64,000 bases of DNA from assembly GCA_028868825.1 (NCBI GenBank), contig JAGWTU010000015.1, positions 46,425-110,424 of the forward strand. Reading direction: 5' to 3'. Each line of letters opens with the position of its first letter. The first letter of the stretch is position 1. The position numbers and the translations under genes were made by a program. The notes under the pieces were generated by a model. The model had not been told where the DNA came from and ran no database searches. It worked only from the letters and a program-made list of their open reading frames with translations. This DNA comes from Burkholderiales bacterium. Its GTDB lineage: Bacteria > Pseudomonadota > Gammaproteobacteria > Burkholderiales > Burkholderiaceae_C. Below, in pieces: positions 28,018 to 37,734 of the stretch.

Positions 28018-29505
28018 TCAGCGCGGCACGATGAAGGTGGATTGCTCGGTCTGCGTGCGCGGCTGCGCGTCGGCGGCATCGGCGACGCGCTCGACTGCGA
28101 AGGCGATCTTGTGCGCACCGGGGCCCGCCGCCTGCGCGACCTCGGGCGGCACGCGCGCGGCCACCGGCACCCAGCGCGTCTGCGCCGGATCGACGGCGAC
28201 CTCGCCCTTGAGGTCGGTGGCGATGCGGTCCAGGCCGCTGGCCTGGACGCGGTAATGCTGGACGCGTTCGGTCGTGTTCATGATCTGCAGCTGGTAGACA
28301 TTTTCGATCCAGCCGTCATCGACGATGCGCGACAGCGATCCGCGGTCGCGCACGACGTCGACCTTGAACGGCGAGCGCAGGGCCAGGCTGGTGGCGAGCG
28401 CGCCGACGATGACGACCAGCACCGCCGTGTAGACCAGCACGCGCGGGCGCCAGATGCGGCGCAGCAGTTCCTCGCGCGGCAGCTGGCGCGCGATGCTGTC
28501 GAGCGTGGCATAGCGGATGAGGCCGCGCGGATATTGCATCTTGTCCATCACGCCGTTGCAGACGTCGATGCAGGCCGTGCAGCCGATGCACTCGTACTGC
28601 AGCCCGTTGCGGATGTCGATGCCCGTCGGGCAGACCTGGACGCAGAGGTCGCAGTCGATGCAATGGCCGAGCTTGGCCGCCTGGAGGTCGGTCTTGCGGC
28701 CGCGCGTGCCGCGCGGGTCGCCGCGGTGCGCGTCGTAGCTGATGATCAGCGTGTCCTTGTCGAACATCGCGCTCTGGAAGCGCGCGTAGGGGCACATGTA
28801 CTTGCAGACCTGCTCGCGCATGAAACCGGCGTTGCCGTAGGTGGCGAAGCCGTAGAACAGGATCCAGAACGTCTCCCAGGGACCGAGCCCGAACGAGACG
28901 ACCTCGCCGGCGAGCGTGCGGATGGGCGAGAAATAGCCGACGAAGGTGTATCCCGTCCACAGCCCGATCGCGATCCAGACGAGCTGCTTGCCGCTCTTGC
29001 GCCAGACCTTGTTCAGCGTCCAGGGAGCGGCGTCGAGCTTGATGCGCTGCATGCGGTCGCCCTCGAAGCGGCGCTCGACCCACATGTAGATCTCGGTGTA
29101 GACGGTCTGCGGGCAGGCATAGCCGCACCACAGCCGCCCGGCCACGGTCGTGAACAGGAACAGCGAATAGGCGCTGACGATCAGCAGGCCCGTCAGGTAG
29201 ATGAAGTCCTGCGGGTAGAGGACGAGGCCGAGGATGTAGAAGCGGCGCGCCCCGAGGTCGAAGAGCACCGCCTGGCGGCCGTTCCACTCGAGCCAGGGCA
29301 GGCCGTAGAAGACCAGCTGCGTGAACCAGACGAGTGCCCAGCGCCAGCCGGCGAACCAGCCGCTGACGGCGCGGGCGTAGATTTTCGGCGTCTTCTGGTA
29401 GAGCGAGACGACGGCGGCACGCACATCGTCGCGCGCCACCGCCTCGTCGAGCACATCACCAGCGGACGCCACCGTGGCGCCCGCCGTTTGCGGCGGCTGC
29501 GTCAC
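28018..29505 (-). CDS. ccoG: Cytochrome c oxidase accessory protein CcoG (FixG)
   Basis: Membrane Fe-S protein needed for copper delivery to cbb3 oxidase. 495 residues from GTG at 29505 (an in-frame ATG is blocked by a stop). Several N-terminal membrane segments (VFYGLPWLEWNGRQAVLFDL, YLTGLLIVSAYSLFLFTTVA), then the two ferredoxin motifs CIDCDLCVQVCPTGI and CIGCTACIDVCNG near residues 265-315, and a C-terminal periplasmic immunoglobulin-like domain. RLWCGYACPQTVYTEIYMWV is a further family hallmark. Starts seven bases after ccoP. Confidence 0.95.
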   Translation of the reverse strand: MTQPPQTAGATVASAGDVLDEAVARDDVRAAVVSLYQKTPKIYARAVSGWFAGWRWALVWFTQLVFYGLPWLEWNGRQAVLFDLGARRFYILGLVLYPQDFIYLTGLLIVSAYSLFLFTTVAGRLWCGYACPQTVYTEIYMWVERRFEGDRMQRIKLDAAPWTLNKVWRKSGKQLVWIAIGLWTGYTFVGYFSPIRTLAGEVVSFGLGPWETFWILFYGFATYGNAGFMREQVCKYMCPYARFQSAMFDKDTLIISYDAHRGDPRGTRGRKTDLQAAKLGHCIDCDLCVQVCPTGIDIRNGLQYECIGCTACIDVCNGVMDKMQYPRGLIRYATLDSIARQLPREELLRRIWRPRVLVYTAVLVVIVGALATSLALRSPFKVDVVRDRGSLSRIVDDGWIENVYQLQIMNTTERVQHYRVQASGLDRIATDLKGEVAVDPAQTRWVPVAARVPPEVAQAAGPGAHKIAFAVERVADAADAQPRTQTEQSTFIVPR

Positions 29506-29512
29506 TCGCGCA

Positions 29513-30427
29513 TCAATTCGCCGCCACCTGGTTGCCGTGCGACAGGCTCCAGACGTACGACGCGAGGACGTGGATCTGACCGGATGTCAGCAGCCGGCCC
29601 TGCGGCGGCATGACGTTGGTCTTGCCCTTGGTGACCATGTCGATCACCGCCTGCTCGCCCCAGCCGTGGAGCCAGATCTTGTCGGTCAGGTTGGGCGCGC
29701 CGATCGTGGGATTGCCCTTGCCGTCGGGTCCGTGGCAGGCGGCGCAGACCGCGAACTTCGGCTTGCCGAGCTCGGCAGCGACGTTGTTGTGCGCGCTGCC
29801 CGAGAGGCTGAGCACGTAGTTGGCGACGTTGCGCACGTCGTCGGGCGTGCCGACGGCCGCCGCCATCGACGGCATCATGCCGGTGCGGCCTTCGCGGATC
29901 GTCTTCTCGATGTACTCGGGCGTGCCGGCACCGAGCCAGTCGTTGTCGGTCAGGTTCGGGATGCCCTTGGCGCCGCGCGCATCCGAGCCATGGCAGGGCG
30001 CGCAGGTGTTGAGGAACAGGCGATTGCCGATGCCCATCGCCTGCGGATCCTTCATCAGCTGCTCGGCCGGCATGTCGGTGTACTTGGCGTAGACCTGCTC
30101 GAGTCCGGCGCGCGCCTTGTCCTGCTCGCCCTGCCACTGGCCGGTGCTGGTCCAGTTGAGCATGCCAGGGTTGCTGCCCAGGCCCGGGTAGAGCGCCAGA
30201 TAGACGGCGGCGAAGACGACGGTGATGACGAACAGCCACATCCACCAGCGCGGCAGCGGGTTGTTCATCTCGCGCAGGTCCTCGTCCCAGATGTGGCCGG
30301 TGGTGTTGTCGCCGGCCATCACCTTGCGCTTGCTGGCGACGATGAGCACGCCGATGCACAGCAGCAGGCCGGCGATGACCAGCGCGGCGACGAAGAAGGA
30401 CCAGCCGGAGTTGACGAAGTCGCTCAT
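29513..30427 (-). CDS. ccoP: cbb3-type cytochrome c oxidase subunit III (dihaem)
   Basis: Membrane-anchored dihaem cytochrome c that passes electrons to CcoN. 304 residues. Two N-terminal membrane helices (GWSFFVAALVIAGLLLCIGV and WWMWLFVITVVFAAVYLALY) and two haem motifs, CAPCHG near residue 140 and CAACHG near residue 230, each with downstream Met ligands (GMMPSMAAAVG, TNVMPPQGRLL). GHIWDEDLREMNNPLPRWW between the helices is typical of CcoP. Its start overlaps the ccoQ stop. Confidence 0.96.
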   Translation of the reverse strand: MSDFVNSGWSFFVAALVIAGLLLCIGVLIVASKRKVMAGDNTTGHIWDEDLREMNNPLPRWWMWLFVITVVFAAVYLALYPGLGSNPGMLNWTSTGQWQGEQDKARAGLEQVYAKYTDMPAEQLMKDPQAMGIGNRLFLNTCAPCHGSDARGAKGIPNLTDNDWLGAGTPEYIEKTIREGRTGMMPSMAAAVGTPDDVRNVANYVLSLSGSAHNNVAAELGKPKFAVCAACHGPDGKGNPTIGAPNLTDKIWLHGWGEQAVIDMVTKGKTNVMPPQGRLLTSGQIHVLASYVWSLSHGNQVAAN

Positions 30428-30576
30428 TGCGCCTCTCCCGACTCGTCGATGAAGGGCAGTTGCGCGGCCTCGGCGAACTCGGCCTTGCGCCGGCTCGACC
30501 AGGCCCAGACGACGATGCCGAAGAAGGAAGCCACGCTGAACAGGGTGGCTGCGGTATGCAGGCTGTAGATGTTCAC
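30424..30576 (-). CDS. ccoQ: cbb3-type cytochrome oxidase subunit CcoQ
   Basis: 50-residue single-span subunit (FixQ) that stabilises the complex. Read from GTG at 30576 with GGGAG seven bases upstream: MNIYSLHTAATLFSVASFFG, a membrane span ending IVVWAWSSRRKAEF, then a short acidic tail EAAQLPFIDESGEAQ. The stop overlaps the ccoP ATG (ATGA). Position between ccoO and ccoP and the WAWSSRRKxEF motif make the assignment firm despite the small size. Confidence 0.92.
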   Translation of the reverse strand: MNIYSLHTAATLFSVASFFGIVVWAWSSRRKAEFAEAAQLPFIDESGEAQ

Positions 30577-30588
30577 GCTCGACTCCCG

Positions 30589-31209
30589 TTATTGTTTGAC
30601 GGCCAGGCCCAGGCCCTGCAGATACGCCACCAGCGCCTGCATTTCGGTCTTGCCGTTGACGGCCTCGAACGAGCCCGCGATGTCGGCATCGGTGTACGGC
30701 ACGCCGACCATGCGCAGCGCCTTCATGCGCGGCGCGATGCCGGCGGCGTCGACGGTGTTCTGCAGCAGGAAGGGATAGGCCGGCATGATCGACTCGGGCA
30801 CCAGGTCACGCGGGTTGTTCAGGTGCGTGGCATGCCACTCGTCGCTGTACTTGCCGCCGACGCGCGCCAGGTCCGGGCCCTTGCGCTCGCTGCCCCACAG
30901 GAACGGGTGGTCGTAGACCGACTCGCCGGCCTGCGAATACGGGCCGTAGCGCATCGTCTCCGAGCGCAGGTGACGGATCATCTGCGAGTGGCAATAGAAG
31001 CAACCTTCGCGCTGGTAGATGTCGCGCCCGGCGAGCTGCAGCGCCGTGTAGGGCTTGACGTCGGGCAGCGGTTGCGTCGTCGACGCTTGATAGAACAGGG
31101 GAATGATCTCGACGACCCCGCCCACCGCGACGGCGAGCAGGATCAACACGATCATCAGGAAATTGCTGGTCTCGATCTTCTCGTGACCGGCGACAACGTG
31201 GTTGGCCAT
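30589..31209 (-). CDS. ccoO: cbb3-type cytochrome c oxidase subunit II (monohaem)
   Basis: Monohaem membrane cytochrome c subunit. 206 residues. N-terminal anchor [20 protein letters not shown], then [19 protein letters not shown] with the CxxCH haem site near residue 70 and an axial Met in [20 protein letters not shown] and [16 protein letters not shown] are family hallmarks. Lies 23 bp after ccoN. Confidence 0.96.
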   Translation of the reverse strand: MANHVVAGHEKIETSNFLMIVLILLAVAVGGVVEIIPLFYQASTTQPLPDVKPYTALQLAGRDIYQREGCFYCHSQMIRHLRSETMRYGPYSQAGESVYDHPFLWGSERKGPDLARVGGKYSDEWHATHLNNPRDLVPESIMPAYPFLLQNTVDAAGIAPRMKALRMVGVPYTDADIAGSFEAVNGKTEMQALVAYLQGLGLAVKQ

Positions 31210-31232
31210 GATGGGTAGTCCTCAGCTGGTGG

Positions 31233-32681
31233 TCAGGCGTGGGCGACGACCGCCGGGATCGGATTGCGCACGGGCTTGCCGACGCGCATCGTCATCACCG
31301 TGTTCCAGCCCATGATCAGCATCCCCGTGAGGTAGAGCAGACCGCCGAGCAGACGCACGATGAAATAGGGGTGCGAGGCCTTGACGCTCTCGACGAAGGT
31401 GTAGACGAGCGTGCCGTCCGGGTTCACCGCACGCCACATCAGGCCCTGCATGACGCCGGCGATCCACATCGAGGCGATGTAGAGCACGATGCCGATCGTG
31501 GCGATCCAGAAGTGCGCCTCGATCGCCTTCATGCTGTACATCTCCTTGCGGCCGTACATGCGCGGGATCAGGTGGTAGAGCGCGCCCATCGAGATCAGGC
31601 CGACCCAGCCCAGCGCACCGCTGTGCACATGGCCGATCGTCCAGTCGGTGTAGTGGCTGAGCGAGTTGACGGTCTTGATCGACATCATCGGGCCCTCGAA
31701 CGTGCTCATGCCGTAGAACGACAGGCTGACGATGAGGAACTTCAGGATCGGGTCGTCGCGCAGCTTGTGCCAGGCACCGCTGAGCGTCATGATGCCGTTG
31801 ATCATGCCGCCCCAGCTCGGCGCCAGCAGCACGAGCGAGAACACCATGCCCACGCTCTGCACCCAGTCGGGCAGCGCCGTGTACATCAGGTGGTGCGGGC
31901 CGGCCCACATGTAGACGAAGATCAGCGCCCAGAAGTGGACGATCGACAGCCGGTAGCTGTAGACCGGCCGGCCGGCCTGCTTGGGGATGAAGTAGTACAT
32001 CATCCCGAGGAAGCCCGCGGTGAGGAAGAAGCCCACCGCGTTGTGGCCGTACCACCACTGGATCATCGCGTCCTGGGCGCCGGCGTAGACCGAATAGCTC
32101 TTCAGGAAGCCGACCGGGATGAACGCGCTGTTGACGATGTGCAGCAGCGCCACGGCGATGATGAAGGCGCCGAAGAACCAGTTCGCGACATAGATGTGGC
32201 GCACCTTGCGGATGCCCACGGTGCCGAAGAAGACGATCGCGTAGGCGACCCAGACGACGGCGATGAGCAGCTTGATCGGCCACTCGAGTTCCGCGTATTC
32301 CTTGCTGAACGTGTAGCCCAGCGGCAGCGTGATGGCGGCGCAGACGATCACCAGCTGCCAGCCCCAGAACACGAACTTGGCCAGTGCCGGCGCGAACAGC
32401 CGCGTCTGGCCGGTGCGCTGCACGACGTGGAACGAGGTCGCCATCAGCGCGCAGCCGCCGAACGCGAAGATCACCGCGTTGGTGTGCAGCGGACGCAGGC
32501 GGCCGAAGCTGATCCAGGGCAGGCCGAAGTTGAGTTCGGGCCAGGCCAGCTGCGCGGCGATGATGACGCCGACGAGCATGCCGACGACACCCCACAGCAC
32601 GGCGGCTATCGAGAACAGTCGGACGACGGAATCGTCGTAGACGGCGTCCTGGTTTACCGCTGTTGCGGCTGTTTGTGCCAT
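31233..32681 (-). CDS. ccoN: cbb3-type cytochrome c oxidase subunit I
   Basis: Catalytic subunit with haem b and the haem b3-CuB oxygen-reducing centre; pumps protons with high oxygen affinity. 482 residues and about 12 membrane helices. Haem and copper ligands sit in [58 protein letters not shown] and [19 protein letters not shown]. The cbb3-type active-site Tyr lies in the helix with [16 protein letters not shown] precedes the ATG. Transcription from an FNR-type promoter inside ccoS is likely. Confidence 0.97.
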   Translation of the reverse strand: MAQTAATAVNQDAVYDDSVVRLFSIAAVLWGVVGMLVGVIIAAQLAWPELNFGLPWISFGRLRPLHTNAVIFAFGGCALMATSFHVVQRTGQTRLFAPALAKFVFWGWQLVIVCAAITLPLGYTFSKEYAELEWPIKLLIAVVWVAYAIVFFGTVGIRKVRHIYVANWFFGAFIIAVALLHIVNSAFIPVGFLKSYSVYAGAQDAMIQWWYGHNAVGFFLTAGFLGMMYYFIPKQAGRPVYSYRLSIVHFWALIFVYMWAGPHHLMYTALPDWVQSVGMVFSLVLLAPSWGGMINGIMTLSGAWHKLRDDPILKFLIVSLSFYGMSTFEGPMMSIKTVNSLSHYTDWTIGHVHSGALGWVGLISMGALYHLIPRMYGRKEMYSMKAIEAHFWIATIGIVLYIASMWIAGVMQGLMWRAVNPDGTLVYTFVESVKASHPYFIVRLLGGLLYLTGMLIMGWNTVMTMRVGKPVRNPIPAVVAHA

Positions 32682-32715
32682 AGGAATCTCCTCAATCTGA
32701 ATGCCACGGACCGAT

Positions 32716-32764
32716 ATGTGAAATTGTTCGGGCTAACCGCCCTTGGGGACTTGACCATCGTCAA
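32716..32764 (-). promoter_or_regulatory. Predicted FNR-dependent class II promoter of ccoN, inside ccoS
   Basis: The dyad TTGAC-CATC-GTCAA (32751-32764; on the minus strand TTGAC-GATG-GTCAA) is a perfect inverted repeat matching FNR/ANR sites. Centred at 32757.5, it would place a class II start at 32716; exactly at -12 to -7 (32728-32723) the minus strand reads AACAAT, four of six matches to TATAAT. The box lies within the last codons of ccoS (residues LDDGQV). ccoN begins 35 bp after the predicted start. Confidence 0.8.
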
Positions 32765-32909
32765 GCGGGGGTGCCTCGTCTGTAAGGATGCGTTCACCCT
32801 CGCGTTCTAGGTCGTCGAACTGGCCGCTGTGCAGGGCCCAGCCGAAGACGGCCATGATGGTGAGCACGACGGTCACCGACATGGGTATCAGGAAGTAGAG
32901 GATTTCCAT
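32733..32909 (-). CDS. ccoS: cbb3-type cytochrome oxidase assembly protein CcoS
   Basis: 58-residue membrane protein needed to insert cofactors into cbb3 oxidase. Read from the ATG at 32909: MEILYFLIPMSVTVVLTIMA, then VFGWALHSGQFDDLEREGER, the CcoS hallmark (W-x2-xSGQFDDLE), and the tail ILTDEAPPLDDGQVPKGG ending with TAG at 32733. It starts 13 bases after ccoI. Its 3' end doubles as the FNR box for ccoN. Confidence 0.92.
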   Translation of the reverse strand: MEILYFLIPMSVTVVLTIMAVFGWALHSGQFDDLEREGERILTDEAPPLDDGQVPKGG

Positions 32910-32922
32910 GAGTCGACCGCCC

Positions 32923-35181
32923 TCAGCGCCCGGCGCGCAAGGCGTTCAGCACCACGACCAGAGAACTGGTCGCCATGCCGAGTCCGGCGGCCCAGGGCGG
33001 CAGCCAGCCGGTCAGCGCCAGTGGTATGCCGATGGCGTTGTAGGCCAGCGCCCAGCCCAGGTTCTGGCGCACGATCGCGACGGTGCGCAGCGCGACGTTG
33101 CGCGCGCGCACCACATCCTGCAGATCGTTCGACGTGATCACCGCGTCGGCCTGGCTGCGCGAGACCAGCGCGCCCTGCCCCATCGCCAGCGAGACATCGG
33201 CGCGCGCCAGCACCGGCGCGTCGTTGATGCCGTCGCCGACCATCGCCACGCGCCGGCCCGCGGCCTGCGCCGCGCAGACCGCCTCGAGCTTGGATTCGGG
33301 CGTCGCCTGCGAGAGCACCTCGCGCGCGTCGGTGAGCCCGACACGCGCGGCAAGCGCCAGCGCCCGGTCGGGCAGGTCGCCGGTCAGCAGCGTCACGCGC
33401 AGACCAGCCTCGCGCAGCGCGCGCAGCGCCTCGGGGGCGCCGGCGCGCAGCGCTTCCTCGAATTCGAATGCGGCCACGCGCTCGCCGTCGCAGCCGAGCC
33501 AGACGCGTCCTTCGACTGCCGCGTCGCCCACCGGGCCGACCCAGTCGCCGCGCCCCAGGCGCCAGCAGCGGCCGTCGGCATCGCGCGCCGCGACGCCCTG
33601 CCCGGCGGTCTCCTCGACGTCCGACCAGTCGGCCTCGTCGCCCTCGTCCGGCACCGCCGCCGCCAGCGAGCGGGACAGCGGATGCGCCGACCAGCGCGCC
33701 AGCGAGCCGGCCAGGCGCAAGGCGGCGTCGGGGCTCGCGAACCGCGCCGCGCCGGCCGGCGTCAGCACGGCGCCGCGCAGGCCCGGCCGGTCCTCGGTGA
33801 GCGTGCCGGTCTTGTCGAAGAAGATCTGCTCGACGCCGGCCAGCGCCTCGATCGCGTCGAGCCGCTGCAGCATCACGCCGCGGCGCGCCAGCCCGCGTGC
33901 CGCGGCGACCAGCGCCGCCGGCGCCGCCAGCGACAGCGCGCAGGGGCAGGTGACGATCAGCACCGCGACGGCGACCGAGATCGCGCGCTCGGGGTCGAAC
34001 AGCGTCCACACCGCCGCCGCGCCGGCGGCCAGCAGCAGCACGCCCCAGGTGAAGGGGCCGGCCCAGCGGTCGGCCAGGCGCGCCGCGGCCGGGCGCTGGC
34101 TCATCGCGCTGCGCATCATCGAGACGATGGCCTCGAGCCGCGTGTCGCCGCCCACGCGCAGCAGCCGCACGCGCACCGGCGCGCCGAGGTTGATGCTGCC
34201 GGCGACGACCTCGGCGCCGGGCTGCTTGGCCAGCGGCACCGATTCGCCGCTGAGCAGCGATTCGTCGGCACGCGTGCGGCCCTGCTCGACGACGCCGTCG
34301 CCCGGGAACGCCTGGCCCACGGGCACGCGCACGCGGTCGCCGACGCGCAGCCGCAGGACGCTGACGGCCTCCTCGCTGCCGTCGTCGGCGACGCGCCAGG
34401 CCGTCTCCGGCAGGCAGGCCAGCGAGGCCTCGAGTGCCTCGGCCGCGCGCTGGCGCGCGCGCAGCTCGAGGTAGCGCGCGCCGAGCAAGAAGGCGACGAA
34501 CATCGTCAGCGAGTCGAAATACACCTTGTGGCCGAACGGCCCCGTCGGGTCGAAGGTCGACGCCGTGCTGGCGATGAAGGCGATCGTCACGCCGAGCACC
34601 ACGGGCACATCCATGCCGATGCGAGCGGCGCGCAACTGATGCCAGGCGCCGCGGTAGAACGGCCCGGCCGAGAACAGCAACACCGGCAGCGACAGCAGCC
34701 AGCTGCCCCAGTTCAGCAGCTCGGTCATGTCGGCAGGGATCTCGCCGGCGCCCGAGAGGTAGCTCGGCGTGGCCAGCATCATCACCTGCATGGCGCAGAA
34801 CGAGGCGACGAAGAGCCGCCAGACGGCGCGCCGATGGTCCTGCCGCCGCATCTCGCGCGCCGGCGCCGCGGCATCGGGGACAGCCTCGTAGCCGGCGCGG
34901 CGCACGGCATCGATGAGCACCGAGGGTTTCGTGCGCTCGGGGTCCCAGCAGACGGTGGCGCGCTCGGCAGCGGCACTCACATGCGCCGAGGCGACGCCGG
35001 CCACCGAGCGCAGCGCCTGCTCGATGAGTCCGGCGCAGGCCGCGCAATGCATGCCGCCGAGCTGCAGCGACGATTCGGCGATGCGCTGCCCGCGTTCGCC
35101 GGCGATCCAGCGCGTGAAGCGGCCCTGCTCGATCGGATCGTCGATGATGGCGAGGGGGGCGTTCGCAGCGCTGGCGGGCAT
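32923..35181 (-). CDS. ccoI: Copper-translocating P-type ATPase (CcoI/FixI type)
   Basis: P1B-type ATPase exporting copper for assembly of cbb3 oxidase. 752 residues from the ATG at 35181 (a GTG three codons earlier is possible). N-terminal metal-binding domain GGMHCAACAGLIEQAL near residue 45; eight membrane helices including the ion site VTCPCALSLAAPAALV; phosphorylation site FFDKTGTLTEDRP; hinge VAMVGDGINDAPVLA. The operon order I-S-N-O-Q-P-G is the classic one and points to oxidase maturation rather than copper detoxification. Confidence 0.93.
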   Translation of the reverse strand: MPASAANAPLAIIDDPIEQGRFTRWIAGERGQRIAESSLQLGGMHCAACAGLIEQALRSVAGVASAHVSAAAERATVCWDPERTKPSVLIDAVRRAGYEAVPDAAAPAREMRRQDHRRAVWRLFVASFCAMQVMMLATPSYLSGAGEIPADMTELLNWGSWLLSLPVLLFSAGPFYRGAWHQLRAARIGMDVPVVLGVTIAFIASTASTFDPTGPFGHKVYFDSLTMFVAFLLGARYLELRARQRAAEALEASLACLPETAWRVADDGSEEAVSVLRLRVGDRVRVPVGQAFPGDGVVEQGRTRADESLLSGESVPLAKQPGAEVVAGSINLGAPVRVRLLRVGGDTRLEAIVSMMRSAMSQRPAAARLADRWAGPFTWGVLLLAAGAAAVWTLFDPERAISVAVAVLIVTCPCALSLAAPAALVAAARGLARRGVMLQRLDAIEALAGVEQIFFDKTGTLTEDRPGLRGAVLTPAGAARFASPDAALRLAGSLARWSAHPLSRSLAAAVPDEGDEADWSDVEETAGQGVAARDADGRCWRLGRGDWVGPVGDAAVEGRVWLGCDGERVAAFEFEEALRAGAPEALRALREAGLRVTLLTGDLPDRALALAARVGLTDAREVLSQATPESKLEAVCAAQAAGRRVAMVGDGINDAPVLARADVSLAMGQGALVSRSQADAVITSNDLQDVVRARNVALRTVAIVRQNLGWALAYNAIGIPLALTGWLPPWAAGLGMATSSLVVVLNALRAGR

Positions 35182-35233
35182 TTTGGGCACGAGATCGGAC
35201 AGGTTAATCTACGCGCCCCGCCGCCCGACCCGC

Positions 35234-35692
35234 ATGACCTTGATCAAGACCTCCACCCTTTGGATTGCCGCGCTGCTCGCGCTCGCGTCCGCCCCCGCGC
35301 CGGCCCAGGATCGGCCGCAGCCGCGCCTGCCGTTGATCGAGATCAGCGCCGGCATGTACCGCATCCAGGCCGAAGTCGCGATCAGCGAGGCCCAGCAGCA
35401 GACCGGCATGATGTTCCGGCGCACGATGGGCGAGAACGAAGGCATGCTCTTCGCCAACGACGAGCCCGGCCTGCGCTGCTTCTGGATGCATAACACGCTG
35501 ATTCCACTGACCGCCGCCTTCGTCGACGACGACGGCACCATCGTCAACCTCGCCGACATGGCGCCGCAGACCGACACGTCGCACTGCTCGATCAAGCCGG
35601 TGCGGTTCGTGCTGGAGATGCGTCAGGGCTGGTTCGCCAAGCGCGGCCTGAAAGCGGGCCTGAAGCTGCGCGGCAGGCCCTTCGGCAATTGA
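35234..35692 (+). CDS. Exported DUF192 protein
   Basis: 152 residues. Signal peptide (TLWIAALLALASAPAPAQ), then the small DUF192 domain with QQTGMMFRRTMGENEGMLF, FWMHNTLIPLTAAFVDDDGT and FVLEMRQGWFAKRGLKAGLK. The family is widespread and periplasmic here; biochemical role is not established. ATG at 35234. Divergent from ccoI, convergent with sodB (4 bp gap). Confidence 0.85.
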   Translation: MTLIKTSTLWIAALLALASAPAPAQDRPQPRLPLIEISAGMYRIQAEVAISEAQQQTGMMFRRTMGENEGMLFANDEPGLRCFWMHNTLIPLTAAFVDDDGTIVNLADMAPQTDTSHCSIKPVRFVLEMRQGWFAKRGLKAGLKLRGRPFGN

Positions 35693-35696
35693 CCGA

Positions 35697-36278
35697 TCAG
35701 GCGAAGTTGGCTTCGGCGAACGACCAGTTCGCGAGCTTGTCGAGGAAGGTCTCGACGAACTTCGGGCGCAGGTTGCGGTAGTCGATGTAGTAGGCGTGTT
35801 CCCACACGTCGACGGTCAGCAGCGCCTTGTCGGCCGTCGTCAGCGGCGTGCCGGCGGCGCCCATGTTGACGATGTCGACGCTGCCGTCGGGCTTCTTCAC
35901 GAGCCAGGTCCAGCCGGAACCGAAATTGCCGACCGCCGACTTCACGAAGGCCTCTCGGAAGGTTGCGTAGCTGCCCCACTTGGTCTTGATCGCCGCGGCC
36001 AGCGCGCCGCCGGGCTCGCCGCCGCCGTTGGGCTTCATGCAGTTCCAGAAGAAGGTGTGGTTCCAGATCTGGGCCGCGTTGTTGTAGATGCCGCCGCTGG
36101 CCTTGCGCACGATGTCCTCGAGCGCCATCGATTCGAATTCAGTGCCCTTTTGCAGGTTGTTCAGGTTCACCACATAGGCGTTGTGGTGCTTGCCGTGGTG
36201 GTACTCGAGCGTCTCGCGGCTGTAGTTCGGCGCCAGCGCGTCGATCGCGTAGGGCAATGCGGGCAGGGTATGTTCCAT
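35697..36278 (-). CDS. sodB: Superoxide dismutase, Fe type
   Basis: Dismutates superoxide in the cytoplasm. 193 residues from the ATG at 36278 with GAGGAAA upstream. Metal ligands: His in LEYHHGKHHNAYV, His in QIWNHTFFWNCM, and Asp/His in TVDVWEHAYYIDYRN. The FFWNCMKP and GSGWTWLVKKPDG stretches are of the iron subgroup, though Fe/Mn specificity is not fully decided by sequence. Downstream of xseA on the same strand (72-bp gap). Confidence 0.95.
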   Translation of the reverse strand: MEHTLPALPYAIDALAPNYSRETLEYHHGKHHNAYVVNLNNLQKGTEFESMALEDIVRKASGGIYNNAAQIWNHTFFWNCMKPNGGGEPGGALAAAIKTKWGSYATFREAFVKSAVGNFGSGWTWLVKKPDGSVDIVNMGAAGTPLTTADKALLTVDVWEHAYYIDYRNLRPKFVETFLDKLANWSFAEANFA

Positions 36279-36350
36279 GGTGCGTTTCCTCGTTGATTGG
36301 GGGTCGTGTCGGCGGCTAGGACCGGGCTCGGCCATTGTAGGCAGCGCGTC

Positions 36351-37655
36351 TCATTCGCGTCGGGACCCGGGCTCGATCGCGGTGATGGCGGCCAGCGCCG
36401 TGCCGTCGGACCAGACCGCGCGCACCGACTGCCCCGGCCGCAGCGCCAGCGCCGAGACCACGGGCCGGCCGTCGCCGCCTTCGACCCAGGCGTAGCCGCG
36501 GCGCAGGATGCGGTGCGGGTCGTTGGCCTGCAGCCGCTGCTCGGCCGCGGCCAGGCGCAGCTGGCTGGCATCCAAGCGCACGCGCCAGGCCTGGCCCAGG
36601 CGTTGCGCCAGCCGCGGCAGTTCCTCGTCATGGCGGGCCAGGCGCTGCGAGACGGCGCGCTGCATGCGCCTCCCCAGTTCGGCGACGCGCTGCTGGGCGC
36701 CCTGCAGCCCACGCGCCGGCTGGCCCAGGCGCAACGTGAACTGATCGAGCCGCTGGGCGCGCACGTCGAGCGCGCGCTGCACCGACCGCATCAGCGCCGC
36801 GCGGCGCGCGGCCAGCGCATCGGCGAGTTCGCCCTGTGCCGGCGCCGCGAGTTCGGCCGCCGCCGTCGGCGTCGCGGCGCGCAGGTCGGCCGCGAGGTCG
36901 GCCAGTGTCACGTCGGTCTCGTGGCCGACGCCGCAGACGACCGGCAGCGGGCAGGCGGCGACGGCCTGCACGACGCGCTCGTCGTTGAAGGCCCAGAGGT
37001 CCTCGAGCGAGCCGCCGCCGCGCACCAGCAGCAGCGCGTCGACTTCGCGCCGCTGGCCGGCCAGCGCGAGCGCCGCCACCAGCGCCGCTGGCGCCTCGGC
37101 GCCCTGCACGGCGGCCGGATAGATGACGACGCGCACCTGCGGCGCGCGCCGCTGCAGCGTCGTCAGCACATCGCGCAGCGCCGCCGCGGCGAGCGAGGTG
37201 ACGATGCCCAGCGCCGCGGGGAACGGCGGCAGCGCGCGCTTGCGGGAGGCGTCGAACAGGCCCTGCGCCTGCAGCCGCGCGCGCCGGCGCAGGAACTCCT
37301 CGTAAAGCGTGCCGGCGCCCAGGCGCTGCATCGATTCGACGACCATCTGCAACTCGCCGCGCGACTCGTAGATGCCCAGGCGGCCGCGCAGCTCGACCTG
37401 CTGGCCATCGGCCGGCGCGAAGTCGAGCAGCGTCGCGGCACGGCGGAACATCGCGCAGCGCAGCAGCGCCGGCGCGCCGTCGGCGTCCTTGAGCGCGAAG
37501 TAGCAATGGCCGCTGGCGGGGCGCGAGAACCCGGACAGCTCGCCGCGCACCGCGACCGCACCGAAGCGCGAAGCCAGCGCGTCCCCGGTGGCCAGCAGCA
37601 GCGCGGAAACGCCCCAGGTCATGCGCGCCGGCGGCGGCATTCCGGGCTCAGTCAC
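36351..37655 (-). CDS. xseA: Exodeoxyribonuclease VII large subunit
   Basis: Single-strand DNA exonuclease subunit used in repair. 434 residues from GTG at 37655 (alternative ATG at 37640). OB-fold domain (ASRFGAVAVRGELSGFSRPA, GHCYFALKDADGAPALLRCA), catalytic domain with LGIVTSLAAAALRDVLTTL, LLLVRGGGSLEDLWAFND and PVVCGVGHETDVTLADLAAD, then a long Arg/Leu/Gln-rich coiled coil to the C terminus. Start choice is uncertain by five codons. Confidence 0.93.
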   Translation of the reverse strand: MTEPGMPPPARMTWGVSALLLATGDALASRFGAVAVRGELSGFSRPASGHCYFALKDADGAPALLRCAMFRRAATLLDFAPADGQQVELRGRLGIYESRGELQMVVESMQRLGAGTLYEEFLRRRARLQAQGLFDASRKRALPPFPAALGIVTSLAAAALRDVLTTLQRRAPQVRVVIYPAAVQGAEAPAALVAALALAGQRREVDALLLVRGGGSLEDLWAFNDERVVQAVAACPLPVVCGVGHETDVTLADLAADLRAATPTAAAELAAPAQGELADALAARRAALMRSVQRALDVRAQRLDQFTLRLGQPARGLQGAQQRVAELGRRMQRAVSQRLARHDEELPRLAQRLGQAWRVRLDASQLRLAAAEQRLQANDPHRILRRGYAWVEGGDGRPVVSALALRPGQSVRAVWSDGTALAAITAIEPGSRRE

Positions 37656-37734
37656 GCCAAAACCCAAGGCTGGCGCGGCGCGTGAACTCCACAGGCGCGT
37701 GGTTTCTGGTCTGCCGCGCGGCAAGGCCGGTCAA

